This document shows, piece by piece, positions 34,205 through 43,345 of a stretch of 49,438 nt of DNA; position 1 is the stretch's first letter; every line of letters begins with the position of its first letter. Source of the stretch: Teichococcus aestuarii (GTDB lineage: Bacteria; Pseudomonadota; Alphaproteobacteria; Acetobacterales; Acetobacteraceae); the NCBI RefSeq assembly GCF_003116135.1, contig NZ_PDOA01000024.1:1-49438 (forward strand). The letters are read 5' to 3'. The position numbers and the translations under genes are program-made. Below the pieces are notes generated by a model. It had not been told where the DNA came from. It made no database searches and worked only from the letters and a program-made list of their open reading frames with translations.

Positions 34205-34922
34205 CGGGCGCGCCGCGCGTGTTGGCGTGCCCTACGGCACCCGGGCGCGGCTGATCATGATCTTTCTCCAGACCGAGGGCGTGCGCGGGCGCACGGTCAA
34301 TCTCGGTCCCAGCATGTCGGCCTGGATCCGCTCGCTCGGCCTGCCCGTGACCGGCGGGCCGCGGGGCACCATCCAGGCCATCCGCGAGCAGTCGCTGCGC
34401 ATCGCTCGCTGCGAGTTCACTCTTCAGTGGAGCGCGCCCGCCTCCTCGCTCGGCGGCGGAGAGCAGATGATCATCCGCGACCAGCGCCTCGTATCGGGCC
34501 TGTCGCTATGGCAGGGCCAGGAGGACGGCGATGGGCCGGGATGGTCGGCCACGGTGGAACTGACCAGCGAGTTCCACGAGCACCTGCGCCAACACGCCGT
34601 GCCGCTCGCGCGCGACGCCATCGCCCACCTCAAGGACAACTCGCTCGGCCTGGACCTCTACACGCTGCTGGCCTATCGGCTGCAGCGCCTGGAAAGGCCG
34701 CTCTTGCTGCGCTGGCAGGCGCTCGCGGCGCAGGTCGGCTCCGACACGACGCGGGTCTCGCACCTAGCGCAGCGTGTGAAAGCCGTGCTGCCCGACGTGC
34801 TTGCCGTGTACCCGGACGCCGAGGTGGAGGTGGTCCACCACGGCCTCAAGCTCATGCCCTCGCGTCCCCCCGTGCCCAAGACCCTGGTGCGCGGCCTCAG
34901 GCTGATCCCGTCGGCCGGGTAG
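34056..34922 (+). pseudogene. Second RepA-family initiator, N-terminus removed by IS481
   Basis: The frame LADDELAFTHSGLCQTCLPH...VGVPYGTRARLIMIFLQTEG...LGLDLYTLLAYRLQRLE...LTLMPSRPPV-type ending aligns along its length with the repA at 13070-14017, although clearly diverged and much more GC-rich. About the first 30 codons and the start are missing. A fusion from an upstream start could still make protein, but native expression is lost. It marks a third replicon in this plasmid. Confidence 0.85.
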
Positions 34923-35182
34923 GCCTACCTCCGGGGTTCCTGCGCGGCTTCCTCCTCAGGCGCCATGCGAATCGCAGGCGAGGTCGATCAACCCGCCGGG
35001 CACGTAGAATCCGCGGCCTTTTTGGGCCTTCAAAGCTCTCACGACCTCGACCACCAGTTGGGTCAGAGCGGCCATTAGCGGCGCAGATATTCTAGCAGCC
35101 TGTCGGGTTTGGGTTGGCTGCCAGCGGGATAGTTGGGTGGTGGATCAGTTGGTCAGCCTCAGGCGGTGCAGCCTGCGGCAGT
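34923..35182. other. Intergenic sequence downstream of the truncated repA
   Basis: A 39-codon minus frame at 34956-35075 (MAALTQLVVEVVRALKAQKG) looks protein-like but has no clear ribosome site or known family. It could be the tail of a lost gene or a genuine small protein. The last 80 bases before the IS6 end carry no feature. Confidence 0.35.
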
Positions 35183-35235
35183 GGTTGTGTTGCAAATTTT
35201 GTGGCACGTCGCAGATGGCTTGGAGAGCAGGTAGA

Positions 35236-35632
35236 TCAGGCAGCACCCTGGAACAGCTCGGCGATGAAGGTGGCCTGAGCCCGCATGTCCTGTCCGCCGA
35301 TATCCCGAAGTTGCCCCTTCCTGATCATCGCCATCGCCTCGTAACCCGCCAGTGTTCGTCGTGCGGTTTGGAAACTGCCGAAGCCGAGCCCAGGCCTGAT
35401 CAGACGCTTCACGCGTCGATGGTCTTGTTCGACGATGTTGTTGAGGTACTTGCGCTGCCGTAGCCGCGAAAAGCGCCAGAGCTCGCCGGCTCGCTTCATG
35501 TCTGCCACGGCACGCGGATAGGCCGGGTTCTTGTCCACTGTGATCGTACGCGGGTTCACGGTATGCGGCTGGGCCAGCGCCCTGCGGAAGAAACGCTTCG
35601 CGGCCTCCGCGTGCCGCCTGGCCGAGAGCAGG
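35236..35632 (-). pseudogene. IS6 transposase, C-terminal half
   Basis: LSARRHAEAAKRFFRRALAQ, TITVDKNPAYPRA with the second Asp, and NNIVEQDHRRVKRL with the Glu of the DDE triad. The reading frame is intact up to the IS3 insertion. The first half lies at 36917-37264. Confidence 0.88.
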
Positions 35633-35661
35633 TGATCTTCCCCTGATTTGATGGACAGGGA

Positions 35662-36522
35662 TCAGGCGGCGGCGCGTTCCATCTGCTCGGGGGTCCTGTA
35701 GCCCAAGGCGGAGTGGATACGCTGCCGGTTGTAGTAGCTTTCGATGTAGGCGAACACGTCGCGCCGGGCCTCGTCCCGTGTGGCCCATCGACGCTGCTGG
35801 GCGAGTTCGACCTTGAGGGTGTGGAAGAAGCTTTCCATCGGCGCATTGTCGAGGCAATTGCCGCGGCGGCTCATGGACTGCCGCATCCCAGCTGCCTTCA
35901 GGAGCTGGCGATAATCTTCGGCAGCATACTGCGAGCCGCGATCCGAGTGCTGCAGCAGGCCAGGTGGCGGCCGCTGCCGCTGGATGGCCATGATAAGCGC
36001 GGCGCAGGCGAGTTCCGCACGCATGTGGTCGCGCATCGACCAGCCGACCACCTTGCGCGTCGCCAGGTCGAGAACGGCGGCGAGATAGAGCCAGCCCTCA
36101 CCGGTGGGAAGATAGGTGATGTCGGCCAGCCAGACCCTGTTGGGACGGGTGACCGAGAACTGTCGGTTCAGCAGGTTCGGAGCGACCGGAAGGGCATGGC
36201 GGCTGTTGGTGGTCGTCGGCCGGCAGCGGCGGCCCGCGATCGCCCGGATCCCGGCCCCTCGCATCAGCCGCTCGACCCGGCCGCGGCTGACCAGGCGCCC
36301 CTCGGCGCGCAAGGCAGCCTGCAGGCGCGGGCTGCCGTAGCGGCCGTGATGGCTGGCGTGCAGGCGCCGGATGTCGGCCAGGATCTGCCGATTGGCCACG
36401 GTTCTGGCGCTCTCGGGGCGCGCCCGCCAGGCGTAGTAACCTGAGACGGACACGCCGAGCACACGACAGGCGGTCCTGATTGGCCAGGTATCGGCATGGG
36501 CGGCGATGAAGCGGAACCTCAT
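35662..36522 (-). CDS. IS3-family transposase OrfB
   Basis: 286 aa. HTH_21-like N-terminus (YYAWRARPES...RYGSPRLQAALR), then the rve core: D in VWLADITYL, D in LLQHSDRGSQYA and E in DNAPMESFFHTLK. Starts with ATG overlapping the OrfA stop (ATGA). A -1 frameshift in the A7 run complementary to 36552-36558 would give the OrfAB fusion, the active transposase. Confidence 0.93.
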   Translation of the reverse strand: MRFRFIAAHADTWPIRTACRVLGVSVSGYYAWRARPESARTVANRQILADIRRLHASHHGRYGSPRLQAALRAEGRLVSRGRVERLMRGAGIRAIAGRRCRPTTTNSRHALPVAPNLLNRQFSVTRPNRVWLADITYLPTGEGWLYLAAVLDLATRKVVGWSMRDHMRAELACAALIMAIQRQRPPPGLLQHSDRGSQYAAEDYRQLLKAAGMRQSMSRRGNCLDNAPMESFFHTLKVELAQQRRWATRDEARRDVFAYIESYYNRQRIHSALGYRTPEQMERAAA

Positions 36523-36854
36523 CTCGGGGTTTCCGAGAAGATGCCGATGGCTTTTTTTAAAATGTCACGCTCAAGGCGTGCGCGTTCCAGCTCGCGCCGC
36601 AGGCGCGCGATCTCGGCAGCCTGATCCGCTGGCGAAGATGCTGGGGCAGATGGCGAAGCAACAGAGCCGCTGCCTGCCGTGACGGGCTGCGGCCGCGGCG
36701 CCTCACCATTCTGCCGTCGCCGCCAGCTGCGCAGCATGGAGGGCTGGATGCCCAACTCGCCGGCCACCTGCGTCAGCGGGCGGCCGCTGGAGCGCAACAG
36801 CGCGACCGCCTCCCGCTTGAACTCCGGCGTGAACTCGCGCCGTGTCTTGTTCAT
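36519..36854 (-). CDS. IS3-family OrfA
   Basis: 111 aa, MNKTRREFTPEFKREAVALL with HTH motif GRPLTQVAGELGIQPSMLRS and a C-terminal leucine-zipper helix (EIARLRRELERARLERDIL). It binds the element ends and is fused to OrfB by frameshifting at a run of seven A on the coding strand. Confidence 0.92.
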   Translation of the reverse strand: MNKTRREFTPEFKREAVALLRSSGRPLTQVAGELGIQPSMLRSWRRRQNGEAPRPQPVTAGSGSVASPSAPASSPADQAAEIARLRRELERARLERDILKKAIGIFSETPR

Positions 36855-36916
36855 CGGACACCTTCCTCGCTCCGTAGAGCTTACTCAGGGGTGTCCATCA
36901 ATTCGAAGGAAGATCA

Positions 36917-37264
36917 CAGGAAATCGATAGTCTGGCCGAGGCTGTCGACAGCCCGGTACAGGTACATCCAGCGGCCTTTCACCTTCACATACGTCTCATC
37001 CACCCGCCAAGACCCATTGCTCGGCCGCAGGTTCGGCCGGATCCGCTTCTCGATCTCCGGTGCGTAGGTCTGGGTCCAGCGGAAGAGGGTGGTGTGCGCG
37101 ACATCCACACCACGGTCAGCCAGCATCAGCTCGAGATCGCGATAGCTCACCGGGAACATCAGGTACCAGCGAACCGCCCAGAGGATCACCTCGGCGGTGA
37201 ACTGCCGCCCCTTGAAGGACTGGTCCGGCCTCACCGAGGCCATTCGCCGCCGTCTCGCCATGCC
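36917..37264 (-). pseudogene. IS6 transposase, N-terminal half
   Basis: Starts MARRRRMASVRPDQSFKGRQ, followed by YRDLELMLADRGVDVAHTTL and WRVDETYVKVKGRWMYLYRA with the first catalytic Asp. The frame ends at the IS3 junction (SLGQTIDFL). Intact before the IS3 insertion. Confidence 0.88.
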
Positions 37265-37311
37265 AAGGTTTGTACCTGCTCGGGGAGGCTCGGCAAACTT
37301 GCAACGGAACC

Positions 37312-38523
37312 ATCGCGTGAACCACGCGGGCCATCTTGGCGGTGATGGCAGTGAACGCCTTGCGCCGGAGGTCCGGATCCTCCCGGTCCTTGGCGACGTA
37401 GCGCTCGAACTTGGCGCGGAAGCTGTTCTCCCGCTGACGGATGGCCACCTGGGCGGCCATCCAGAGCGTCCGGCGCAGGCGGGCATTGCCGCGCTTGGAC
37501 AGCCTGGTCTTGCCGCGGAACTGGCCAGACTGGTGGGTGGCGAGGTCGAGGCCGCAGAACTTCAGGAACTGGCGGTGATGACCAAAGCGGCGCAGGTCAC
37601 CTGCCTCGGCCAGGATGGCAAGCGCGTTGATTGGCCCGATGCCCGGGACCTGCTGCAGGCGGCGGAAGTCGGCGTGCTCGCCCAGCAGCTCGCCCGCGAG
37701 CCGCTCAATGATGTCGCGCTGCGCGATCAGGTGCCGTGCCTCGGCGATGACGAGCCGGAACATGGTGACCGCAGGCGCCTCGGGCGGGATCGGCAAGGCG
37801 ATGGAAGGCCGGGCGGTGTCGTAGATGTCGCCGAGCAGGCGCGCTTGGCGACCTTGCGGCCGGCGAGATCCCAGGCCGCCGCGACGAAGGCTTCCTTGCT
37901 GAGGGCGGTGATGCTGCTTGGCTGAGGGCGGTGATGCTGCTTGGCACGGGGAAGCGCTCGAGGAGGGCGAAGAACCAGTCGCTGCGGGTGTTGTTCCGGA
38001 AGCGGTCAACCTCGGGGAAGTACAAAGGCAGGTAGTGGGTTTGGATGCGGTGCAGCGTCTCGGTCTTGGCCTTGGACACCACCTCATGGGTCAGGGACAG
38101 CTCCTGGATGTCGTTGATCCCGTGCTCCAGCGGGTCATGGTAGGGCTTGGCCGCGCCGATCCGCAGCATGTGCAGGATGACCCGGGCGTCCTTGGGATCG
38201 TTCTTGTCCCAGCCGTTGTGCAGGGCCTCCCTCGTGCGGGCCAGGGCCACGGAGGAGATCAGCCGGACGTCGAAGCCGGCCTGCACCAGCCGCCAGGCGA
38301 GCGGGCGGTGGTAGTGGCCGGTTGGCTCCAGCCCCACCATGATCGGACGCTCCAGCGCATGGAGCTCGGCCACCAGCCGGTCGTGCTCGGCACGGGTGTT
38401 GGTCACCGTCATCCTCCGGCGCCGCCGGGCCTCAGGCACCTCGATCAGCACCTCGTTCCTGAGCTTGGCGATATCGATGGCGACAAGGACAGCGGCAGGG
38501 GGTGTAGGCTGGAACGTGGTCAT
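37312..38523 (-). pseudogene. IS110-family transposase with two frameshifts and lost C-terminus
   Basis: Starts MTTFQPTPPAAVLVAIDIAK with the DEDD-type first Asp, continues through GLEPTGHYHRPLAWRL and NDPKDARVILHML. The frame shifts at the 23-bp duplication near 37920 and again near 37850, then resumes as LLGDIYDTARPS...LLGEHADFRRLQQVPGIGP...FLKFCGLDLATHQSGQ. The last part is cut off by the IS6 end at 37311. It is not functional. Confidence 0.88.
37898..37943. repeat. Perfect tandem duplication of 23 bp
   Basis: GCTGAGGGCGGTGATGCTGC plus TTG occurs twice, at 37898-37920 and 37921-37943. As 23 is not a multiple of three, it shifts the IS110 frame. It appears to be a replication slippage event. 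Confidence 0.95.
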
Positions 38524-38635
38524 GGCCGGTCGGCTCCTTTCCGTGTGGCTGGACACCATCACTGTGGAGGCTTGCTGACCGGCCGTGGCCGTCTTTGAAC
38601 CGGATCATGCCCAATCCGGTTCAACCTTCCCGATG

Positions 38636-38926
38636 TGCTACGGCCCGGAGTTCGTGTCGAAGGCGCTGGACCGCTGGGCCTATAAGCGCGGCGTGATGCT
38701 GGACTTCTCCCGACTGGGCAAGCCAATCGACAACGGCTTTGTGGAAAGCTTCAACGGCCGCCTCCGCGACGAATGCCTGGACACGCATTGGTTCTTGTCG
38801 CTGGAGGATGCCAGGAGCAAGATCGAGGCCTGGAGACGGGACTACAATGCGTGCCATCCTCACAGTGCCCTGGGGCACCTGACGCCCCAGGAATTTGCTG
38901 CCAAAGCAGCCCGTAAGGGCTGCTGA
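38636..38926 (+). pseudogene. IS3-family OrfB, C-terminal fragment
   Basis: YGPEFVSKALDRWAYKRGV, DNGFVESFNGRLRDECLDTH with the catalytic Glu, and YNACHPHSALGHLTPQEF are the end of an IS407-type OrfB. The front part is missing, replaced by the IS110 region. The following bases to about 39000 are its 3' end. Confidence 0.88.
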
Positions 38927-39074
38927 TGAAGCCGGAAAGCTCTCCCTGCCGACGGATCAGTTTCAAGGCTACGGTCAAACTGCGGCATTTGGCACGGATT
39001 ACGGTCCGTGCACCGGCGCTTTCGTCCGCTCCGCATGGATCGAGCACCTTTCGCATCTTCCGCCAAACGGCTTA

Positions 39075-39089
39075 CGACATAATTTGTCG
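39075..39089. promoter_or_regulatory. Perfect 15-base palindrome, possible operator
   Basis: CGACA-TAATT-TGTCG with AT-rich centre and flanking TTA/CAA, 106 bases before the exported protein at 39195. It looks like a dimeric regulator site. No regulator can be named. Confidence 0.35.
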
Positions 39090-39194
39090 CAAGCCAGCGA
39101 AAGAGCCGTAATGTTCGTTGTCTAAATCTGAAAACGCAGGAGCACGAGGTTAGTTAGGCCGACCGTGCATCATCCATCAGATTTGGGAGTTCCC

Positions 39195-39566
39195 ATGCCG
39201 TTTTCTAAGATTTTTTCTCTTGGTCTGGGTGTTCTTCTCCTGGCGGGTCCCGCGTTCGCGCACGAAGGTGCGGGGACGTCGGAGAACCCTACTCGCTTTA
39301 GCATTGCGGCGAGCCGGGGAGAGGTTGGAGCTGGTGCTCCGGGAAACAGCCGCTCCGCCGAGGGCAATCCTCTGAACGTGCCCATCGAGATCAGCAAGCG
39401 AACCTTGCCGCCGCTCGAGGAGAGCATCGCGCTCATGAACAACGCGCCGAGCAGCGACGCCAATCAGCTGAGCTACGACGGTCATCCTTGGAGCCATCAC
39501 TTGTCCCAGCTGCAGATCCGCCCCGACGGCGGCTCTCAGGTTCCAGCTGGCGCGCTCGGCGGCTGA
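39195..39566 (+). CDS. Small exported protein of unknown function
   Basis: 123 aa from MPFSKIFSLGLGVLLLAGPA, with signal cleavage near AFAHEG and GGAG upstream. The mature region is polar (ENPTRFSIAASRGEVGAGAP, LPPLEESIALMNNAPSSDAN) with HPWSHHLSQLQ near the end. No membrane segment or Cys. The family is not recognised. It is isolated between IS remnants, so it is probably a cargo gene left behind. Confidence 0.55.
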   Translation: MPFSKIFSLGLGVLLLAGPAFAHEGAGTSENPTRFSIAASRGEVGAGAPGNSRSAEGNPLNVPIEISKRTLPPLEESIALMNNAPSSDANQLSYDGHPWSHHLSQLQIRPDGGSQVPAGALGG

Positions 39567-39622
39567 GCAACTCCCCCGTTAGCACAGTTGCGTTCTATAA
39601 TGATCTTGCTTTGTTGAAAGGC

Positions 39623-39892
39623 TCATGCGGTTGCGGCGAGGAGCATGAGGTTGTGGGTAAGGACACGCAGGATGAGTTCACGCCGCTGAGCCTGATGTCC
39701 TCGCGCGGTCAGCGCTGAGCCGAGGCAACGCTTGTGCTGGCTAAAGCCACTCTCGATGTGCCCGCGCTGATGATAAAGCACCCGAGGAAAGCGTTGCCGG
39801 AGCGCTCGCCTATAGGGCGTCTTCGGCCAGCGCCGTCCGGTGTTGCGGTGGTTCAGGGCAATGATATCAAGCGACATCTGAAACCCATCCAT
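39623..39892 (-). pseudogene. IS5-type transposase, C-terminal fragment
   Basis: RRALRQRFPRVLYHQRGHIE, SGFSQHKRCLGSALTAR, LRVLTHNLMLLAA: the E-containing C-terminal motif of IS5/DDE_Tnp_1 transposases. The N-terminal two thirds are absent. Confidence 0.8.
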
Positions 39893-39912
39893 CGTGTTGC
39901 CTCACGACGGGA

Positions 39913-41582
39913 TGTTACCGGAGCTTTTTGTGTCGCCGCCAGCCCACGCAGCAGCATCAGCCGCCATGATGCCGGGCACCTAGGTTGTCCCATGTGGCAG
40001 CAGACCCAATAGGATCTCCCGTGCCATCGTCAGGCGCTGCACTTTCATGAACCGCTGCACCGTGCGCAGGTGATCCGCCGTGAACCGGTCTGGATACAAT
40101 GCTCGCAGCTGGTCCAGCGCAGCCACAGCCGTCAACGCAGGCTTCGCTTCCAGCCATATCAGCAGGTGGTCGCGCACCGCATCCAGCATCGATGGCCGCA
40201 CGATCGGCTTGATCCGCACGTAGCGGCGCCGATGCGTAGGCCGTTGTTCCCCGGCTTCCCACGCCACCTTCAGGCTTGCCGTGAACAGTGCCAAATCCAG
40301 TGGCGCCGGTGTCTCCGCCCGGCCAGCCTTTATGCCGCGCGCGTCCACACGTTTGCCCAACTCCACCTGTGCGGCACGGATCCCAGCTAGCAGCAGCACC
40401 GGGTCAGCGTCAGCCAGCATACCACGCAGCTGCACCTTGTCGGCCTCCGACACTGAGGCATGTGCCAGCGTCCGCATCACCGGCGGCTCCGGGGCGTGGT
40501 AGTGCTTGATCACCCGGGCGCCTTCCCGGCGCTTTTCCCTTAGCTTGAACGAGGGCTGGAACAGGTTGCCGTGTAAACGCGCCGACGCGTACAGTCGCCC
40601 CAGGCTTTCTCCAGCCAGCACGCCCTCGAACCGGCCATACCCGACTAGGCGACGGACGATCGCACCGTTCTTCTGCTCCACCCATGCCTGATCATTTTTG
40701 CGATACGCGCGTGAGCGCGTCACTTCCAGCCCCTCCGCCCGGCACCAGCCTACGACCAGGTCGTTCATGAACAGGCTGTCGTTGTCGAAATCCACCCCCC
40801 GCAGCGGAAATGGAAACAGCTCCCGCGCCCGGCCAAGTGCATGCACCACCATCTCGGCCTCGCGTATCACGATCGGGATGCACTCCGTCCACCCGGTCGC
40901 CACGTCCGTCAGCACCATCGTCTGCACGAACCCCCCAGAGACCGTTGTGCCGCCGTGCGCCACGAAATCCACTTCGACCCAGCCCGGGATGGGGTTGCTC
41001 CAGTCATTGAACGTCCGGATCGGCACGCTGCGTCGCACTGCTGAGCCGAACCCTGCCGGCCGACGACGCCCACTGCCCGCCACCAGGCGCACCCCGGCAA
41101 GCAGTCGGTCGATCGTTGCGGCACTCACCTCCAGCAGTTTTGCCCGGCTGGTCTCGTCCAGCATCACCTGGCCATGCCGTTCCAGCGCTGGCAGCAGCAC
41201 AGCGATCATCGGCTGCAGACGCTTCGAACAAACCCGGTCAGCGACTTCGCAGAGTTGGATCAGCGCATCGCGGATTTCGGGACCATAGCGGCAGCGTTGG
41301 GATCGCGCCTGATCTCGGTTATCGCCATGCAACGCGTCCATTTCCCGGGTGCCCCAACCCGATAGCAACCGGATCGCATGCTTGCGATGGTAGCCTGTCA
41401 CCGCCGCAAACTCGTCCAGGATGCGCGAACGCTCCAACCGCGTCGCACCTCCGTACCGCGTGCTCACCGCCGCCAGAAGCTCAGTCCGTCCTGCCATGCT
41501 GATCCGCCGTGCCATCCCGTTGCTTCCCGAGCCTCGTCCGCCGGTAGCAAACCACCTGAGGCAACGACGTGAGCCGGTAACA
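39913..41582 (-). mobile_element. ISNCY-like element, approximate ends
   Basis: TGTTACCGG occurs at 39913-39921 and inverted at 41574-41582, just outside the transposase. These are the best terminal-repeat candidates, but the match is short and no target duplication is seen. Confidence 0.45.
39980..41515 (-). CDS. Integrase-type transposase of an unclassified (ISNCY-like) IS
   Basis: 511 aa from MARRISMAGRTELLAAV. N-terminal HTH region (RILDEFAAVTGYHRKHAIRLL), then an rve-like core with D in VEVDFVAHGG, D in VDFDNDSLFMN and E in WVEQKNGAIVRRL. The long C-terminus contains ADKVQLRGMLADADPVLLL. It lacks an IstB-type partner of its own: the next istB belongs to another element. The frame is intact. 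Confidence 0.8.
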   Translation of the reverse strand: MARRISMAGRTELLAAVSTRYGGATRLERSRILDEFAAVTGYHRKHAIRLLSGWGTREMDALHGDNRDQARSQRCRYGPEIRDALIQLCEVADRVCSKRLQPMIAVLLPALERHGQVMLDETSRAKLLEVSAATIDRLLAGVRLVAGSGRRRPAGFGSAVRRSVPIRTFNDWSNPIPGWVEVDFVAHGGTTVSGGFVQTMVLTDVATGWTECIPIVIREAEMVVHALGRARELFPFPLRGVDFDNDSLFMNDLVVGWCRAEGLEVTRSRAYRKNDQAWVEQKNGAIVRRLVGYGRFEGVLAGESLGRLYASARLHGNLFQPSFKLREKRREGARVIKHYHAPEPPVMRTLAHASVSEADKVQLRGMLADADPVLLLAGIRAAQVELGKRVDARGIKAGRAETPAPLDLALFTASLKVAWEAGEQRPTHRRRYVRIKPIVRPSMLDAVRDHLLIWLEAKPALTAVAALDQLRALYPDRFTADHLRTVQRFMKVQRLTMAREILLGLLPHGTT

Positions 41583-41614
41583 ATCAACGTGCGGCAATGC
41601 GGCCACCTCGGTTT

Positions 41615-42403
41615 CTATGACGCCCCGACGGATGCCGGGGCGGGTGTTGCCTTGAACAGCCCCAAGCGTCGCTTCTCGCGCAGCCGGTAGCTGTCGCCGC
41701 GGATGGTCAGCACGTGGCTGTGGTGCATCAGGCGGTCCAGGATGGCGGTGGCCACGACCTCGTCGCCCAGCACCGTGCCCCAGTCACCGACCGCGCGGTT
41801 GGCGGTGATCAGGATGCTGCCCCGCTCGTAGCGGCGGCTGACGAGCTGGAACAGCAGGTGCGCCGCCGCGGGCTCGAACGGCAGGTAGCCAAACTCGTCC
41901 ACGATCAACAGCTTAGGCTTGGCCAGCTGCGCCAGGCGTTGCTCCAGCTTTCCCTCCGCGTGCCCGCCCACCAGTGTCGTCACCAGCGCCGTCGCCGGGG
42001 CGAACAGCACCGAGTGGCCGTGCCGGATCGCCTCACGCCCCAGCGCGATCGCCAGATGCGTCTTGCCCACGCCGGGCGGCCCCTGGATCAGCAGCGCATC
42101 GCCGTTGGCCACCCAGCGGCAGGCCGCCAGGTCGCGCACCTGCCGGGCGTCCAGCGAGGGCTGCGCGGCAAAGTCGAACCCCTCCAGCGTGCACTGATGC
42201 GGGAACTTCGCGAGGCTGGTGCCCATCTGGATACGCCGCTCCTCGCGGTGCGACACCTCCGCCCGGCACAGCAGCGCCAGCGTCTCGCGCAGCGACAGCT
42301 CGCCCTGCGCGGCCTCGTCCAGCAACCCGTCGAGCCGGTCGCGCAGCGCTGTCAGTTTCAGCCGCGCCAGCATCTCCGGCAGCGCATCCCCGTCGGCGCT
42401 CAC
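41615..42403 (-). CDS. istB: IS21-family helper ATPase IstB
   Basis: 262 aa starting with GTG. Walker A IQGPPGVGKTHLA (about residues 107-119), Walker B LLIVDEFGYLPF (about 169-180) and RANRAVGDWGTV-type sensor region SILITANRAVGDWG. IstB loads on target DNA and activates the IstA transposase. Its start overlaps the istA stop. It looks complete but its istA is truncated. Confidence 0.93.
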   Translation of the reverse strand: MSADGDALPEMLARLKLTALRDRLDGLLDEAAQGELSLRETLALLCRAEVSHREERRIQMGTSLAKFPHQCTLEGFDFAAQPSLDARQVRDLAACRWVANGDALLIQGPPGVGKTHLAIALGREAIRHGHSVLFAPATALVTTLVGGHAEGKLEQRLAQLAKPKLLIVDEFGYLPFEPAAAHLLFQLVSRRYERGSILITANRAVGDWGTVLGDEVVATAILDRLMHHSHVLTIRGDSYRLREKRRLGLFKATPAPASVGAS

Positions 42404-42715
42404 CAGCCGCCTCCCGCAACCTGCTCATACTCGGCAAGCGGCCGCAGCAGATCGGCAGCAGGCTGTGTCCCGGCTGGCGCGGCCTCGGGGAGGCTGCCCT
42501 GCTCCGGGCCTCGCTGGTCGGGCACGATGCCCAGGAGGTGAGCCCGCTCGACAGCACGCTCGCGGCGGCCCAGCCGCTGGTCATGGCAGGCCACCTCGCC
42601 CCCGGCATGGTGGATGCGCACCAAGCCATCGCCAACCCGGATCGTGACCGTGGCCCCGATCAGCCGCCACGGCACGCTGTAGTGGTTGGTGTCGACTGTC
42701 AACGCTGCTCGAATT
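42400..42715 (-). pseudogene. IS21 IstA transposase, C-terminal remnant
   Basis: VDTNHYSVPWRLIGATVTIR, VGDGLVRIHHAGGEVACH and RRERAVERAHLLGIVP are the C-terminal beta-barrel domain of IstA, ending in LLRPLAEYEQVAGGGW. The catalytic domain is missing, cut off by the ISL3 end at 42719. Confidence 0.88.
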
Positions 42716-42718
42716 GTG

Positions 42719-43003
42719 GTTCTCCCGCACTTCCCGTGCTGCTGGATGAGGGTCATGCCGCCTGCAGAACACGGGCGCGGAGCAGCTCAAAGCCCGCACG
42801 GCCGTACATGGTGCGCTTGATCATCTTGAGCCGGTTGATCTGCCCCTCGACGGGGCTGGTGGACCAAGGCAGCTCCAGTGCCGCCCGTACCGCAGCGATG
42901 TCCTTGCGCAGATCGGCGACAAACCTCGCGAGGGGACTGGTGGCAGCCTCGTCCAGTGCTTCCTCGAGCCTGGCATCCTCTTTCCGCCGCAGCAGGCGGG
43001 CAA
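42719..43003 (-). pseudogene. ISL3-family fragment, C-terminus and terminal repeat
   Basis: The terminal repeat GTTCTCCCGCACTTCCCGTG is followed on the minus strand by the end of an ISL3 transposase (PWSTSPVEGQINRLKMIKRT, YGRAGFELLRARVLQA). It is cut at 43003 by an IS3 element. It is closely related, at protein level, to the ISL3 copy at 9083. Confidence 0.85.
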
Positions 43004-43054
43004 TGGACTTGCTTCGGGGAAGTGGAGAGGTTCCGATGATGCAAGAGGAGCTCC

Positions 43055-43345
43055 ATGAAGCAGCGCCGGTTTACGAAGGAATTTGAGGACGAGGCGGTAC
43101 GCCTGGTTTGGACAAGCGGTCGTGCCCAGCGGGAGATCGCGGAGGATCTTGGGGTTGGTCTTTCGACGCTGGTCCGCTGGATCGGCAGGAGCCGGGACCG
43201 GCAGATCGATGAGCCGGACCGCTCTGGGCAGGAAGACGTCGTGGCCGAGCTGAAGCGGCTGCGTCGGGAGAATGAAATCCTTCGCCAGGAAAGAGAGATC
43301 CTCAAGCGTGCTACAGCTTTTTTCGCTCGGGAGGGAAGTCGGTGA
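43055..43345 (+). CDS. IS3-family OrfA
   Basis: 96 aa: MKQRRFTKEFEDEAVRLVWT, HTH GRAQREIAEDLGVGLSTLVR and a zipper helix ELKRLRRENEILRQEREIL. A T6 run at 43318-43323 near its end is the probable -1 frameshift site, giving OrfAB. Its stop overlaps the OrfB start. Confidence 0.92.
   Translation: MKQRRFTKEFEDEAVRLVWTSGRAQREIAEDLGVGLSTLVRWIGRSRDRQIDEPDRSGQEDVVAELKRLRRENEILRQEREILKRATAFFAREGSR

Larger units (their letters stand above)
35633..36916 (-). mobile_element. Complete IS3-family element nested in IS6
   Basis: 1284 bp with inverted ends TGATCTTCC...GGAAGATCA, extending imperfectly through TTGATGGACA. It is flanked by a 4-bp duplication CAGG at 35629-35632 and 36917-36920, and both flanks are IS6 transposase. 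It contains OrfA and OrfB with a frameshift site between them. Probably the most recent insertion in this area. Confidence 0.92.
35183..37311 (-). mobile_element. IS6-family element interrupted by an IS3 element
   Basis: The left end GGTTGTGTTGCAAATTTTG and the inverted right end GGTTCCGTTGCAAGTTTG share the GTTGCAA core typical of IS6-family termini. Removing the IS3 (35633-36916) and one CAGG copy joins the two transposase halves in frame (...SLGQTIDFL / LSARRHAEAAKRFF...). No 8-bp target duplication flanks the whole element, so it has recombined since insertion. Confidence 0.8.
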
